Assembly: GCF_007556815.1 (NCBI RefSeq)
Contig: NZ_CP041743.1
Coordinates: 1,116,001-1,180,000, forward strand
Direction: 5' to 3'
Origin: Paraburkholderia megapolitana
GTDB lineage: Bacteria > Pseudomonadota > Gammaproteobacteria > Burkholderiales > Burkholderiaceae
DNA: 64,000 nt
The notes under the pieces were generated by a model. The model was not told the DNA's origin. It saw only the letters and a program-made list of their open reading frames with translations, and did no database searches. Position 1 is the stretch's first letter; each line of letters opens with the position of its first letter. Made by a program: the position numbers and the translations under genes. Below are positions 52,016 to 60,188 of the stretch, one piece after another.

Positions 52016-53272
52016 TCAAACCGGCAGGACGTCGGGCCGGCTGTTCGGGAACTTCGCGAGTGTCTCGGCCGTGATGTTCAGATGCTCCATGACCATCTTC
52101 GGCGGCGTATGGGTCAGCCAGTCCGACAACGACACTTCAGCGAAGTGATCGGCCTTGAATATCTCGAGGAAGACGAGGTCGGTGTTGCCCGTGTTTTGCA
52201 CGTAGTGACCAAGGCTCTTCTTCACATAGCCGATGTCGCCGGCGCGGAAGTCGGCGGTCGCCGCTTTCGGACCTGTGTCGAACACCGTCATGCGTGCTTC
52301 GCCCTTGATGTAGTACTGCCATTCGTCGGCGTTCGGATGCCAGTGCAGCTCGCGCATGCCACCCGGGTGGATCGTGACCAGTGCGGCGGCGACGTTGGCG
52401 GACGCCGTGAAATTCCGGCTGTCGGCGATCTGCACCATGCCGCCTTTGGTGCGCTTTGTCGGCGGCAGATCGCTGAGCGAGAAGATGAACGGATGGGCAG
52501 GCTGGCCGAGCGGTGTCTGCACCGCGCGTTGGGCAGCATTCAACGGTCCGGGGTCATCGCCCTGGAAGATCCATAGATTGTCGACGGGGATGTTTTTGAA
52601 CGCGTCCGCGGTGACGTTGAAGTTGGCGGCGAGCACATCGGGTGGCGTATGCGCGATCCAGTCGGTCAGCAGCAGCGTGTTGAATTCGGAGGCGTGGCCG
52701 TTATCGAACGCGAGCAGAAATTCCGCACCCGTAGGCCCCAGACCCTGCAGTGAATGCGGCAGGCCTGGCGGGAAGTACCACAGGTCGCCGGTCTTTACGT
52801 CGGCCACCTGCGGGCGACCTTGTTCGTCGAGGATCGTGATGCGGCACTTGCCGTCGAGCATGATCGCCCACTCGGCTTGCTGGTGCCAGTGCATCTCGCG
52901 GATGCCGTTAGCGGCGAGGCGCATGTTCACGCCGGAGATGTCTTCGGAAATCGCGAAGTCGTCTTGCGTCACTTCGCGCGCCCAGCCGCCATTCTGAAAG
53001 CGCGTGTGCGCATTGTTGAACGAGGCCCAGAACAGCGGCATGCCATTGATGTCCGTCGCAGGCGGATTCTGAAACGAAGGAAACTGACCGGCTAGTGCCG
53101 GATTTTGCGGGCCAGGATCGTTCAGGCTCGTCGGGCTCTTTGCGTTGATCTGCCCTTCGGGCGGCCGGTCCGGATTGCCGAACGAAGCAGCTTTGGCCGA
53201 AGCGGCCACGCCGAGCGCCGCAGCGGAAGCGGCCGCGCCCACGAGTATTTTGCGTCGTGACAGGTCAGTCAT
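52016..53272 (-). CDS. oxdC: Tat-exported bicupin oxalate decarboxylase, 418 aa
   Basis: OxdC converts oxalate to formate and CO2 with Mn and O2. A twin-arginine signal (LSRRKILVGAAASAAALGVA, residues 4-23) predicts export. Cupin 1 has the metal motif MHWHQQAEWAIMLDGKCRI and GDLWYFPPGLPHSLQ. Cupin 2 has LHWHPNADEWQYYIKGEARM and GDIGYVKKSLGHYVQNTG. The active-site lid reads ASEFNT, keeping the Glu that separates decarboxylases (SENS) from oxidases. It closely resembles Bacillus OxdC along its length. It is followed by mntH and preceded by a two-component system on the same strand. Confidence 0.93.
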   Translation of the reverse strand: MTDLSRRKILVGAAASAAALGVAASAKAASFGNPDRPPEGQINAKSPTSLNDPGPQNPALAGQFPSFQNPPATDINGMPLFWASFNNAHTRFQNGGWAREVTQDDFAISEDISGVNMRLAANGIREMHWHQQAEWAIMLDGKCRITILDEQGRPQVADVKTGDLWYFPPGLPHSLQGLGPTGAEFLLAFDNGHASEFNTLLLTDWIAHTPPDVLAANFNVTADAFKNIPVDNLWIFQGDDPGPLNAAQRAVQTPLGQPAHPFIFSLSDLPPTKRTKGGMVQIADSRNFTASANVAAALVTIHPGGMRELHWHPNADEWQYYIKGEARMTVFDTGPKAATADFRAGDIGYVKKSLGHYVQNTGNTDLVFLEIFKADHFAEVSLSDWLTHTPPKMVMEHLNITAETLAKFPNSRPDVLPV

Positions 53273-53547
53273 GATTCGTTACCTCTCGGGATTCAAGTTT
53301 TAAAAAGAAACCGCGCACGAGTCGTGTTACCAGGCGATGGCAATCGACATCGTCCTGATTGAACTGATCAAGAGCTTGTTAGCGCGGCAGTGTCTGGATG
53401 ACGATGGCCGGAACTGAGGGTGTGGTACCCAGATCTCGAAGGTGGAATCGTCGGTTCGGATGCGGCTGTATCGAGCGGCATCCTTGAGGAAATACTAGTG
53501 AGGTGCGCGGCGTTACGACAGTCAAACTTCTTGAACGAAACGATAAG

Positions 53548-54942
53548 TCAAACGTTAACGTTCTGGATGGAGAAGTCCTTGCCGGCTTCGATACGCGGCA
53601 GACTCACGCGAATGCCCGTGCCATGCGTGGGCGGTTCGAAATAAGTGGCGCGGCCACCGTGCATCACGGCGATCTCTCGCACGATGCTGAGGCCGAGGCC
53701 GGCTCCCGAGCCATGGCGCGTATAGCGCGAGAAAGACTCGAACATCTGGTCCCGCCACGCAGGCGGGATGCCTGGGCCGGTGTCGGCGAATTCCATCAGA
53801 ACATGAGCGGCTTCCGTCCTGACGGTCACCGTGAGCGTAATGGCATCGCCGCCGTGCTTGATCGCGTTTTGCACGAGGTTGACGATGACCCGCTTGAGCG
53901 AAGCGGCGTCACCGGAAACCTCGAGTCGCTCGGTACCGCAGACAAATTCGACGTCGTGGCCCGCGGCGAGAACAACGGGCGCGAGATCGGCCAGTGTTTC
54001 GCTGACCAGCGCGACGAGGTTCAGCGGTTCCATGCGCGGTATGGTGCTTTTGAGCGCCTGGAGATCAAGCAGCGCGTCGGTCAGCTCGCCGAGACGCTCG
54101 ACGTCCTGCTCGAGCTTCACCTTCAGCGGCCCGCTCTCCAGTGCGTCGAGACGTGCCCGGATGATGGCGACCGGTGTGCGCAATTCGTGGGCCGCGTTTG
54201 CAATGAAGCGATCCTGCTGTGCGCGTCCGGCGTCGAGGCGTTCGAGCGCGGCATTGAATGCGCGCACCAGCGGCGCAATCTCACGCGGTAGACCCTCTTC
54301 GGGCAGACGCAGACCCTGACGATTGATGTCGACGTAGCGTGCAAGCTGCACGACGTCCTTCAGCCTGCGCAGCGCCAATGCAACCACAACCGGAATGGCC
54401 ACGATATTGACGAGCAGCAGGGGCAGAAAAAACGGCGCTTCCAGATACTGCAGCACGGCGATGCCGGCGCCTTTCCAGATCGGCATCAGCGGGCCGCCGC
54501 CATAGACGATCTGCGCCTCGCCGAGATGCGTACGCATCGTCTTGAACTTGCACGAGAGGTTGTCGTGCTCGCTGATATCCGTGACGTCTCCGCTGAAAAG
54601 ACGGGGCAACGTGGCGACTATGGATGCGCATGGGGCAGAGACCTGCCCCATGCTGACCTGATCGCCGCTCTGGTCACGCACGATGAACCACAATCCAGGC
54701 GCTTCACGCTTGAGCGCTTCGAGCTCCGCGGTGGACTTCAGAACGAGACGACCACCGGATGTGCGCGACACTGCTGCGACGATGGTGCTGTCGATACGCC
54801 CATCCATCACATAGCCGGAAAGATCCCACTGCAGAAAATTCGTCAGCGTCAGCAGCCCCGATGCAATCGCGACAGTCAGCAACGTCCCGATCAGCGTCAC
54901 CGAAATGCGCTGGGTAATGGACAGGTTCCGCAGATATTTCAT
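53548..54942 (-). CDS. Sensor histidine kinase, 464 aa
   Basis: TM1 (about residues 11-33), a periplasmic loop of about 130 residues with two Cys (GQVSAPCASIV and HDNLSCKFKT) and TM2 (about 165-190) are followed by a HAMP region, a HisKA box ANAAHELRTPVAIIRARLDA (His about 250), N box RVIVNLVQNAIKHGG, G1 ADTGPGIPPAWRDQMFESFS and G2 GSGAGLGLSIVREI. It is cognate to the regulator upstream, whose stop overlaps its ATG (ATGA). The signal is unknown. Confidence 0.92.
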   Translation of the reverse strand: MKYLRNLSITQRISVTLIGTLLTVAIASGLLTLTNFLQWDLSGYVMDGRIDSTIVAAVSRTSGGRLVLKSTAELEALKREAPGLWFIVRDQSGDQVSMGQVSAPCASIVATLPRLFSGDVTDISEHDNLSCKFKTMRTHLGEAQIVYGGGPLMPIWKGAGIAVLQYLEAPFFLPLLLVNIVAIPVVVALALRRLKDVVQLARYVDINRQGLRLPEEGLPREIAPLVRAFNAALERLDAGRAQQDRFIANAAHELRTPVAIIRARLDALESGPLKVKLEQDVERLGELTDALLDLQALKSTIPRMEPLNLVALVSETLADLAPVVLAAGHDVEFVCGTERLEVSGDAASLKRVIVNLVQNAIKHGGDAITLTVTVRTEAAHVLMEFADTGPGIPPAWRDQMFESFSRYTRHGSGAGLGLSIVREIAVMHGGRATYFEPPTHGTGIRVSLPRIEAGKDFSIQNVNV

Positions 54943-55613
54943 TCTGTCGTGGACAGTAGATAACCGATGCCGCGAACCGGCCGGATCTCGACACCGGCGC
55001 CGCGCTGCGCGAGTTTGCTGCGCAGGCGGGAGATGTGCGTGTCCAGCGCGTTCGAATGAATGTCTTCGTTCAGACCATAGACACGTGCGACGAGCTGATC
55101 GCGTCGTACCGTTTTGCCTGCGCTTTCGACGAGTGCCTGTAGTGCGAGCAATTCGCGCCTCGGTAGATCGAGTGGCTCGCCATGAATGGTAGCGACGAGT
55201 GAAACAAGGTCGATTTCGAGCTCGCCCACGGTGATCTTATGCGTCTGCATGACCGGTGAGCGGCGCGCGAGTGCACGCAGGCGTGCGGTCAGCTCGTCCA
55301 TCGAAAAGGGTTTGGCCAGATAGTCGTCGGCGCCTGCATCGAGCCCTTCGACGCGTGCCGTGATTTCGCTTGCCGCCGTTAAAACGATGACTGGAATGCC
55401 CGGAACCGCTGCGCGCAGATCGGGAATGACGGTCAGCCCATCGCCATCGGGCAGACCCCGGTCGAGGAGTACCACCTTGTACTGACACTCGCGAATCGCA
55501 TAGCGTGCCTGGCTCAGCGTCGACACGCAATCGACGGCGATGTTGCGCTTGTCCAGCGCATTCTCGATCGCGGAGGCCAGTTCGAGTTCGTCTTCGATGA
55601 GCAGGATACGCAT
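54939..55613 (-). CDS. OmpR/PhoB-family response regulator, 224 aa
   Basis: The receiver (about residues 1-118) has the acidic pair in MRILLIEDELELASAIENAL, phospho-Asp in KVVLLDRGLPDGDGLTVI (about 51) and Lys in DDYLAKPFSMDEL. The winged-helix output domain (about 128-220) has PLDLPRRELLALQALVESAG and HSNALDTHISRLRSKLAQRG. The ATG at 55613 begins the receiver; an upstream codon at 55700 adds non-family sequence. It is divergent from a MipA/OmpV gene whose promoter carries a direct-repeat site suited to this regulator type. Confidence 0.92.
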   Translation of the reverse strand: MRILLIEDELELASAIENALDKRNIAVDCVSTLSQARYAIRECQYKVVLLDRGLPDGDGLTVIPDLRAAVPGIPVIVLTAASEITARVEGLDAGADDYLAKPFSMDELTARLRALARRSPVMQTHKITVGELEIDLVSLVATIHGEPLDLPRRELLALQALVESAGKTVRRDQLVARVYGLNEDIHSNALDTHISRLRSKLAQRGAGVEIRPVRGIGYLLSTTE

Positions 55614-55715
55614 GGGTGGCGGGTGGGTTGCAGCGAAGGGTCGACTGCATTGTGAGTCGTCGGCGAGCCGGTGGCAACCGCGCATTCGTGCCTTCCGCAA
55701 GGCGCGAGGACAGGT

Positions 55716-55745
55716 AATGTTCCCACAATGTTGGGTCGGTAGAAT
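55716..55745 (+). promoter_or_regulatory. Direct-repeat operator and -10 box upstream of mipA
   Basis: AATGTT (55716-55721), 5 bp, AATGTT (55727-55732), 7 bp, TAGAAT (55740-55745). The half-sites repeat every 11 bp, the usual pattern for OmpR/PhoB-type regulators, and sit where the -35 box would be. The same arrangement recurs at 58792-58821. Confidence 0.7.
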
Positions 55746-55862
55746 CCGCAGCGTCGTTGCACCATCACTCTCGGACGCCGGCCGTTGTGGCTGTGCGCCT
55801 CGTCGTTACACGCCCGTGCGTTCATGCACGCCGGGTAGTTTTACTGTCTCCGGATATCTCTG

Positions 55863-56642
55863 ATGAAGTTACGTTCTGCTTTTTACCTTGTCCTGGCGTT
55901 GGCCGGTTTTGCTGTTTCGTCGGCTGCTTTCGCCGACGGTTACGACGTCACGGTAGGCGCCGGCGTCGACCTCGCTCCGCGGTATCTCGGCAGCAACGAG
56001 TATCACTTCACGCCGATCCCGTACCTCAATGTGGTGACGCCGGTAGGCATCTACATCGACACGACGCGCGGCGTCGGGTACACGCTGAATCTGCCGCACA
56101 ACTTCTATATCGACGCTTCGTTGAACTATGCCATCGGTCGCAAGGACAGCAACGAGTCGTTCGGAAGCGGTTCGGACACGCTGCGCGGCATGGGCGATGT
56201 ACCGAATGCGCTAATCACGTCCCTGACGGCGGGTTACCGTTTCGCGAATGTGGGCTCGGTAAGCGTCGGTGCGGACATACCGCTCAGCAATCGCAGCATC
56301 GGCGATTCGTATCGCGTCGCTGTCGAGGTACCGTTGATGGTGACGGCGTCGGATGTGCTGACGACGAAGGCGGTCGCGCATATCGGCTCGTCGGATTACA
56401 ACCAGACGATGTTTGGCGTAACCGGGTCGCAAAGCGCGGCCTCAGGCATCCGGAAATATAGCGTTGGCGGCGGTTTCAATGCGGTCGATGTCGGCCTGAC
56501 CTGGACGCACATGTTCAACAAACATTGGTCGGTCTCGACATCGGGCGTACTGACGCGTTTCGTCGGCGATTCCGCGGATAGTCCGATTGTGCAAGGTCGT
56601 GTGTCGGCGAATCTGGCGACGATTGCGAGCTACAAGTTCTAG
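55863..56642 (+). CDS. MipA/OmpV-family outer-membrane protein, 259 aa
   Basis: The signal peptide at residues 1-22 (SAFYLVLALAGFAVSSAAFA) precedes a beta-barrel of the MipA/OmpV family: DLAPRYLGSNEYHFTPIPYL (about residues 37-56), YIDTTRGVGYTLNLPHNFYI, and DVGLTWTHMFNKHWSVSTSG (about 213-232). It ends in Phe. Members act as scaffolds or porin-like proteins and are often under two-component control during antimicrobial-peptide stress. It is divergent from the two-component genes. A perfect 13-bp terminator hairpin follows. Confidence 0.9.
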   Translation: MKLRSAFYLVLALAGFAVSSAAFADGYDVTVGAGVDLAPRYLGSNEYHFTPIPYLNVVTPVGIYIDTTRGVGYTLNLPHNFYIDASLNYAIGRKDSNESFGSGSDTLRGMGDVPNALITSLTAGYRFANVGSVSVGADIPLSNRSIGDSYRVAVEVPLMVTASDVLTTKAVAHIGSSDYNQTMFGVTGSQSAASGIRKYSVGGGFNAVDVGLTWTHMFNKHWSVSTSGVLTRFVGDSADSPIVQGRVSANLATIASYKF

Positions 56643-56996
56643 GTTTTGCGTCGGTCAATCGCCGCGGACAATTCGGAACCTCAACCTGGTCTTGCCGGCC
56701 AGGTTGAGGTTTTCCTTTTGTCGAACCGACACGACATCAGAGTTTCGTATGTTTAGGTAAACAAACAAAAAATGCGCGAAACTACGCATTGAAAATACAC
56801 CTTCATTAATACACTCTTGTATTGCCGTTTATTCTCAAATCCAGTTAGTAAAAACTTCTGCGAACAGGCAGACAAGCACCGACCACGAGTGGCAGCCAGA
56901 TCTGTCTGGCCGGCTGCTGCGTGCAGAATCAGATATCAAAAAAATGCCCTAGGAAATCTATCAAATATTCGAAAGAAATTCTGACGGAGACACACC
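56643..56996. other. 354-bp intergenic region, AT-rich in its second half
   Basis: After the mipA terminator (56677-56715), the stretch 56740-56995 is distinctly AT-rich for this genome (for instance AAACAAACAAAAAATGCGCG near 56759) and should contain the promoter of the next gene. No ORF or regulator site could be named. GACGGAG at 56982-56988 is the ribosome site for the ATG at 56997. Confidence 0.55.
56677..56715 (+). terminator. Rho-independent terminator of mipA
   Basis: AACCTCAACCTGG (56677-56689), 9-bp loop, CCAGGTTGAGGTT (56699-56711) with a following T-rich tract (TTTCCTTTTG). The 13-bp stem is perfect. Confidence 0.9.
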
Positions 56997-58715
56997 ATGA
57001 CAACGATTGTGCGTGGTTCTGTGAAGAACAGTGTGATGCAGGCAATCAAGTATGCGATGTCCGGAGTGGTTCTTGTTTTTCTTGCTGCGTGTAGTGGCTC
57101 TTCAGTAGATTCATCCCCGCCCGATATCGCCGGTACCGCTGCTCAACGCTCGAATGTTGCGGGCCTCAGCGCTGCGCAGTATGCAAACGCTTTCGTCACA
57201 CGGCAAGGTTCACAGTTGATGGTTGCTGGGCATCCGTTTCGGTTCTCGGGCGGGAACATCGAGTACCTCGGATTGAAGAACTACGGCCCTATACCGTCGA
57301 CGTCGATACCCGTCGGTAGTTATAGCTATCCGACGCAATACGAGGTGGACGATGCGCTCGCCACCATCCATGAAATGGGCGCCACCGTGGTCCGTGCCCA
57401 GACGCTTGGCGATACGGTTGGATGTCCGCTGTGTATCGAACCGGCGCTGGGCGTGTTCAATAACACTGCATTCGCGCAAATGGATATGGTGGTTGCCGAA
57501 GCGCGAAAATACGGCATCAAGCTGATTGGCGAGTTCGATGGCGATGCAAACGGAAGTGCATCGGGCAATCAGAGTCATAACTGGTGGTGCACCTGGCGCA
57601 ACATCTCCGCGGCCAGTTGCGCAGCGGCGTTCTTTACCAACGCGGACCTGATCGGAGATTACGAGCGGCACATGCAGACGGTACTGAACCACGTCAATCC
57701 GCTGACGGGTCTCGCCTATAAGGACGACCCGACGTTCGTCGGATGGGTGGATGGCAATGTACTCAATATTGCCGGGGCCACGGCGTCCAGCACCGGCCTC
57801 GTGTTTACGTCAGCGGTATCCGATCAACAATTTACTGCCTGGTTGGGGACCGTATCGGGTTACTTCAAGTCCATCGATAGCAAGCAGTTGTTCATCGACA
57901 ATAGCGGAGACGTAGTCAACCTTCCGGCGTCGTCCATACTCACTGTGTCCAGCGTCGATGTGTATGGTGAGGAATGGTATCCGCACTGGTTTTCGGTTCC
58001 GGCGTACAACGAAAAGGCCACAGGCAATTCGCCAGGAATTCACTCAATCGCGGCACAGGTCGTAGCCGCCGGCAAGGTCTATGCGCTGATCGAGTACGGT
58101 TGGGACAATACCGACTATCAAACCACGACGGCACTCCAGACATTCCTGGGCGGCGTTGCTTCCGATCAAAACATAGCGGGAAACAATTTCTGGGCACTCG
58201 TCGGTCATGCGAGTGGGCAGGGATGGCTGCCGATTCCAGCGAACGAAGGATGCCAGCCGAATTGCGAAACGACCGAAGACGGTAACTGGTGGGCGCTCTA
58301 CTACACGGGTATCACCACGCTTTCCAACACCGCCGCGGACATGGCTCAACGGGCCCAGATGCTGCGCAATTCCAGCTATACCGTGGATGGATTGTCTGCT
58401 CCACCTGCGCATGAACTCGTTGGCGCACCGGTGATTACTTCTACCGCCGGTGGGCACGTCGAATTTCAGGGCGCGGCGGGTTCTCCCACCTACTCTGTCC
58501 AGATGCAGCAACCCAACGGCAGCTGGTCCACGCCATGTACGAACTGCACAACCGATGCGACGGGCGGCTGGGTCGATACGAGCGCAACGGCTACGCCGTG
58601 CTATCGCGTCGTTGGCGTGAATCTGGATGGCGTTCCAGGCACACCGTCTGCGCCTGCGGGCAGCGGATGTCCGGCATCGGTGGCAAACCGTCAGCAGCCG
58701 AAGAGCGGGACGTAG
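56997..58715 (+). CDS. GH5-like (mannanase-type) secreted lipoprotein with altered active site, 572 aa
   Basis: A lipobox VFLAACSG (Cys about 32) predicts a lipoprotein. Residues about 75-400 follow the GH5 endo-mannanase pattern: GHPFRFSGGNIEYLGLKNYG, LATIHEMGATVVRAQTLGDT, VAEARKYGIKLIGEFDGDAN, NPLTGLAYKDDPTFVGWVDG, then YALIEYGWDNTD with the nucleophile Glu (about 366). The acid/base position, normally NE at the end of strand 4, reads WVDGNVLN, i.e. no Glu. The C-terminal 100 residues form a separate Ser/Thr-rich domain with paired Cys. It has an AT-rich promoter region and may be a recent acquisition; the substrate is unknown. Confidence 0.75.
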   Translation: MTTIVRGSVKNSVMQAIKYAMSGVVLVFLAACSGSSVDSSPPDIAGTAAQRSNVAGLSAAQYANAFVTRQGSQLMVAGHPFRFSGGNIEYLGLKNYGPIPSTSIPVGSYSYPTQYEVDDALATIHEMGATVVRAQTLGDTVGCPLCIEPALGVFNNTAFAQMDMVVAEARKYGIKLIGEFDGDANGSASGNQSHNWWCTWRNISAASCAAAFFTNADLIGDYERHMQTVLNHVNPLTGLAYKDDPTFVGWVDGNVLNIAGATASSTGLVFTSAVSDQQFTAWLGTVSGYFKSIDSKQLFIDNSGDVVNLPASSILTVSSVDVYGEEWYPHWFSVPAYNEKATGNSPGIHSIAAQVVAAGKVYALIEYGWDNTDYQTTTALQTFLGGVASDQNIAGNNFWALVGHASGQGWLPIPANEGCQPNCETTEDGNWWALYYTGITTLSNTAADMAQRAQMLRNSSYTVDGLSAPPAHELVGAPVITSTAGGHVEFQGAAGSPTYSVQMQQPNGSWSTPCTNCTTDATGGWVDTSATATPCYRVVGVNLDGVPGTPSAPAGSGCPASVANRQQPKSGT

Positions 58716-58740
58716 TCTTTGCGTGACGGTGTCGAGAGCC

Positions 58741-58766
58741 GGTGCCGGGCGAGTTCGCCCGGCACC
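58741..58766 (+). terminator. Terminator after the GH5-like gene
   Basis: GGTGCCGGGCGA, two-base loop, TCGCCCGGCACC: a perfect 12-bp GC-rich stem (58741-58752 with 58755-58766), with TTTTT 10 bp further on. Confidence 0.75.
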
Positions 58767-58791
58767 CTGATTACGTTTTTCTGCTGGCGGC

Positions 58792-58821
58792 AATGTTCCG
58801 ACAATGTTGGTTCTGCATAAT
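58792..58821 (+). promoter_or_regulatory. Direct-repeat operator and -10 box upstream of the DUF4410 gene
   Basis: AATGTT (58792-58797), 5 bp, AATGTT (58803-58808), 7 bp, CATAAT (58816-58821). Spacing is identical to the site at 55716-55745, and the 19-bp core differs at a single base (CCCAC against CCGAC). Confidence 0.7.
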
Positions 58822-58869
58822 CGGGCGCTGAACAACGCCAGACATCTCGCATTACCGCATCACGTCACC

Positions 58870-59553
58870 ATGAACCGGATCGAATCGCACGCCGCGCGAC
58901 TGCTCGTCCTTGCAGCGCTCTTTGTCCTTGCCGGTTGCGCCGGTACACACGTAAAAAGTGTGCAGACCGCGCCTCTAGCCACGCAAATCCCCGCGCCGCG
59001 AACCGTTGCCGTGATCGTGGAAAACGTCGCGCCGCCGCTGCAGGACGCTTCCGCTCAAAAGCAGCAGCTCAATGACGCCAACCAGGTAATCAACCGCCTG
59101 AACGAGGGCTTGATAGCGTTCCTCAAGTCGCGAAACCTGACGATTGTCTCGCCTGCCGCACATCCCGATCTCACGCTTCACTGCAACGTACTCGAGGTTC
59201 GAGGCGGTACAGAGTGGCTGCGCATCCTGATCGGCTATGGCGCGGGTCGTGCGGCCCTGCGAACGCGCGTCACGCTGTTCGGTTCGGCTGTCACCGCGCA
59301 ACCCCTGGTCATCTTCGAAACGGAGAGCACCACAGGCAAGCTCCCAGGCGCGGGTTTTGGCCTCGCGTCGAGTAACGCCGTGGCCGCCGGCGGCGCTGCG
59401 CTAAGTATTCCTGGAGGCCTGCGACAAGGCCTCGCCGCGGAAGCGAACGATAGCATCGAGCACATCGGCAACGAGCTGGGCAAGTACTTCAAGTCACAGA
59501 ACTGGCCGTCCGCTGAAGCAAATAACGGGCATCTGTCGAACGAACAACGCTAG
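58870..59553 (+). CDS. DUF4410-type lipoprotein, 227 aa
   Basis: The signal peptide has lipobox VLAGCAG (Cys about 22). The rest fits DUF4410-like proteins: RTVAVIVENVAPPLQDASAQ (about residues 44-63), NQVINRLNEGLIAFLKSRNL, then LTLHCNVLEVRGGTEWLRIL and the Gly-rich IGYGAGRAALRTRVTLFGSA (about 115-140). Function is unknown. The ATG at 58870 is chosen because it starts the signal peptide; the frame open from 58804 covers the promoter. Its promoter carries the same direct-repeat site as mipA, so it is likely under the same response regulator. Confidence 0.8.
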   Translation: MNRIESHAARLLVLAALFVLAGCAGTHVKSVQTAPLATQIPAPRTVAVIVENVAPPLQDASAQKQQLNDANQVINRLNEGLIAFLKSRNLTIVSPAAHPDLTLHCNVLEVRGGTEWLRILIGYGAGRAALRTRVTLFGSAVTAQPLVIFETESTTGKLPGAGFGLASSNAVAAGGAALSIPGGLRQGLAAEANDSIEHIGNELGKYFKSQNWPSAEANNGHLSNEQR

Positions 59554-59690
59554 CCACAACCGGCGGCCCACCGGATATAAACAGCACCTGGTGCAATGTT
59601 TTGTATCCCCCGTACGACCGGATACATTACGACACAAAACCCCGCGCGGCTTGCGCTATAAAGCAGCCATTGCTCGATGCGGAGAATGAA

Positions 59691-60062
59691 ATGAGTGCTG
59701 GATTGCTGCTGGGATCGTGCCACTGCGGCGCGGTCAAATTCGAGGTGCGCACGGCCGTTACGCCAGCGACGCGCTGCAATTGCAGCCTGTGTCGCCGCAA
59801 GGGCGCCATGATGTCACCGCTCGTCGACGCGGATCACCTGAGCGTACTGAGCGGCAGCGAAGCACTCACGCTCTATCAGTTCAATACACACGTAGCGAGA
59901 CACTACTTCTGCCGCCACTGCGGCATCTATCCGTTCCACCAGACCCGCAAGTCGCCACATCAGTGGCGGATCAACCTCGGTTGTCTTGAAGGCGTCGATC
60001 CCTATGCGCTCGAAGCGACTGTCGCCGACGGCGCGAGCCTGTCCGTCGTGGAGGACGCATGA
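59691..60062 (+). CDS. GFA/CENP-V-family (Mss4-like) zinc protein, 123 aa
   Basis: The zinc motifs of the GFA family are complete: GSCHCGAVKFEV (about residues 8-19), RCNCSLCRRKGAMM (about 28-41), and YFCRHCGIYPFHQTRKSPHQ (about 73-92). GRINLGCL-like WRINLGCLEGVDPYALEA closes the domain. Relatives include glutathione-dependent formaldehyde-activating enzyme, though most members have unknown substrates. The ATG at 59691 follows GGAGAATG. Its stop overlaps the start of a small downstream ORF (ATGA). Confidence 0.85.
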   Translation: MSAGLLLGSCHCGAVKFEVRTAVTPATRCNCSLCRRKGAMMSPLVDADHLSVLSGSEALTLYQFNTHVARHYFCRHCGIYPFHQTRKSPHQWRINLGCLEGVDPYALEATVADGASLSVVEDA

Positions 60063-60181
60063 AGCGCCTGCTTGCCATGCTGGCCCTGATCGCGGGCGGT
60101 TTAGCGACCGAGGCGGTGTACCCGCTCAACTGCACGCTGATCGACGCTGCGCGGGTGCAGGTCAAACGGCGAAGGGTATGA
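60059..60181 (+). CDS. Possible small protein, 40 aa
   Basis: A 41-codon frame whose ATG overlaps the GFA stop (ATGA) encodes MKRLLAMLALIAGGLATEAV, continuing with about 20 polar residues, one Cys, and a basic end. The hydrophobic N-terminus could be a signal or anchor. It ends 7 bp before the next response-regulator start, so all genes here may be one operon. No family is recognised, and it could be a non-coding gap that is open by chance. Confidence 0.4.
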   Translation: MKRLLAMLALIAGGLATEAVYPLNCTLIDAARVQVKRRRV

Positions 60182-60188
60182 TTGACCG

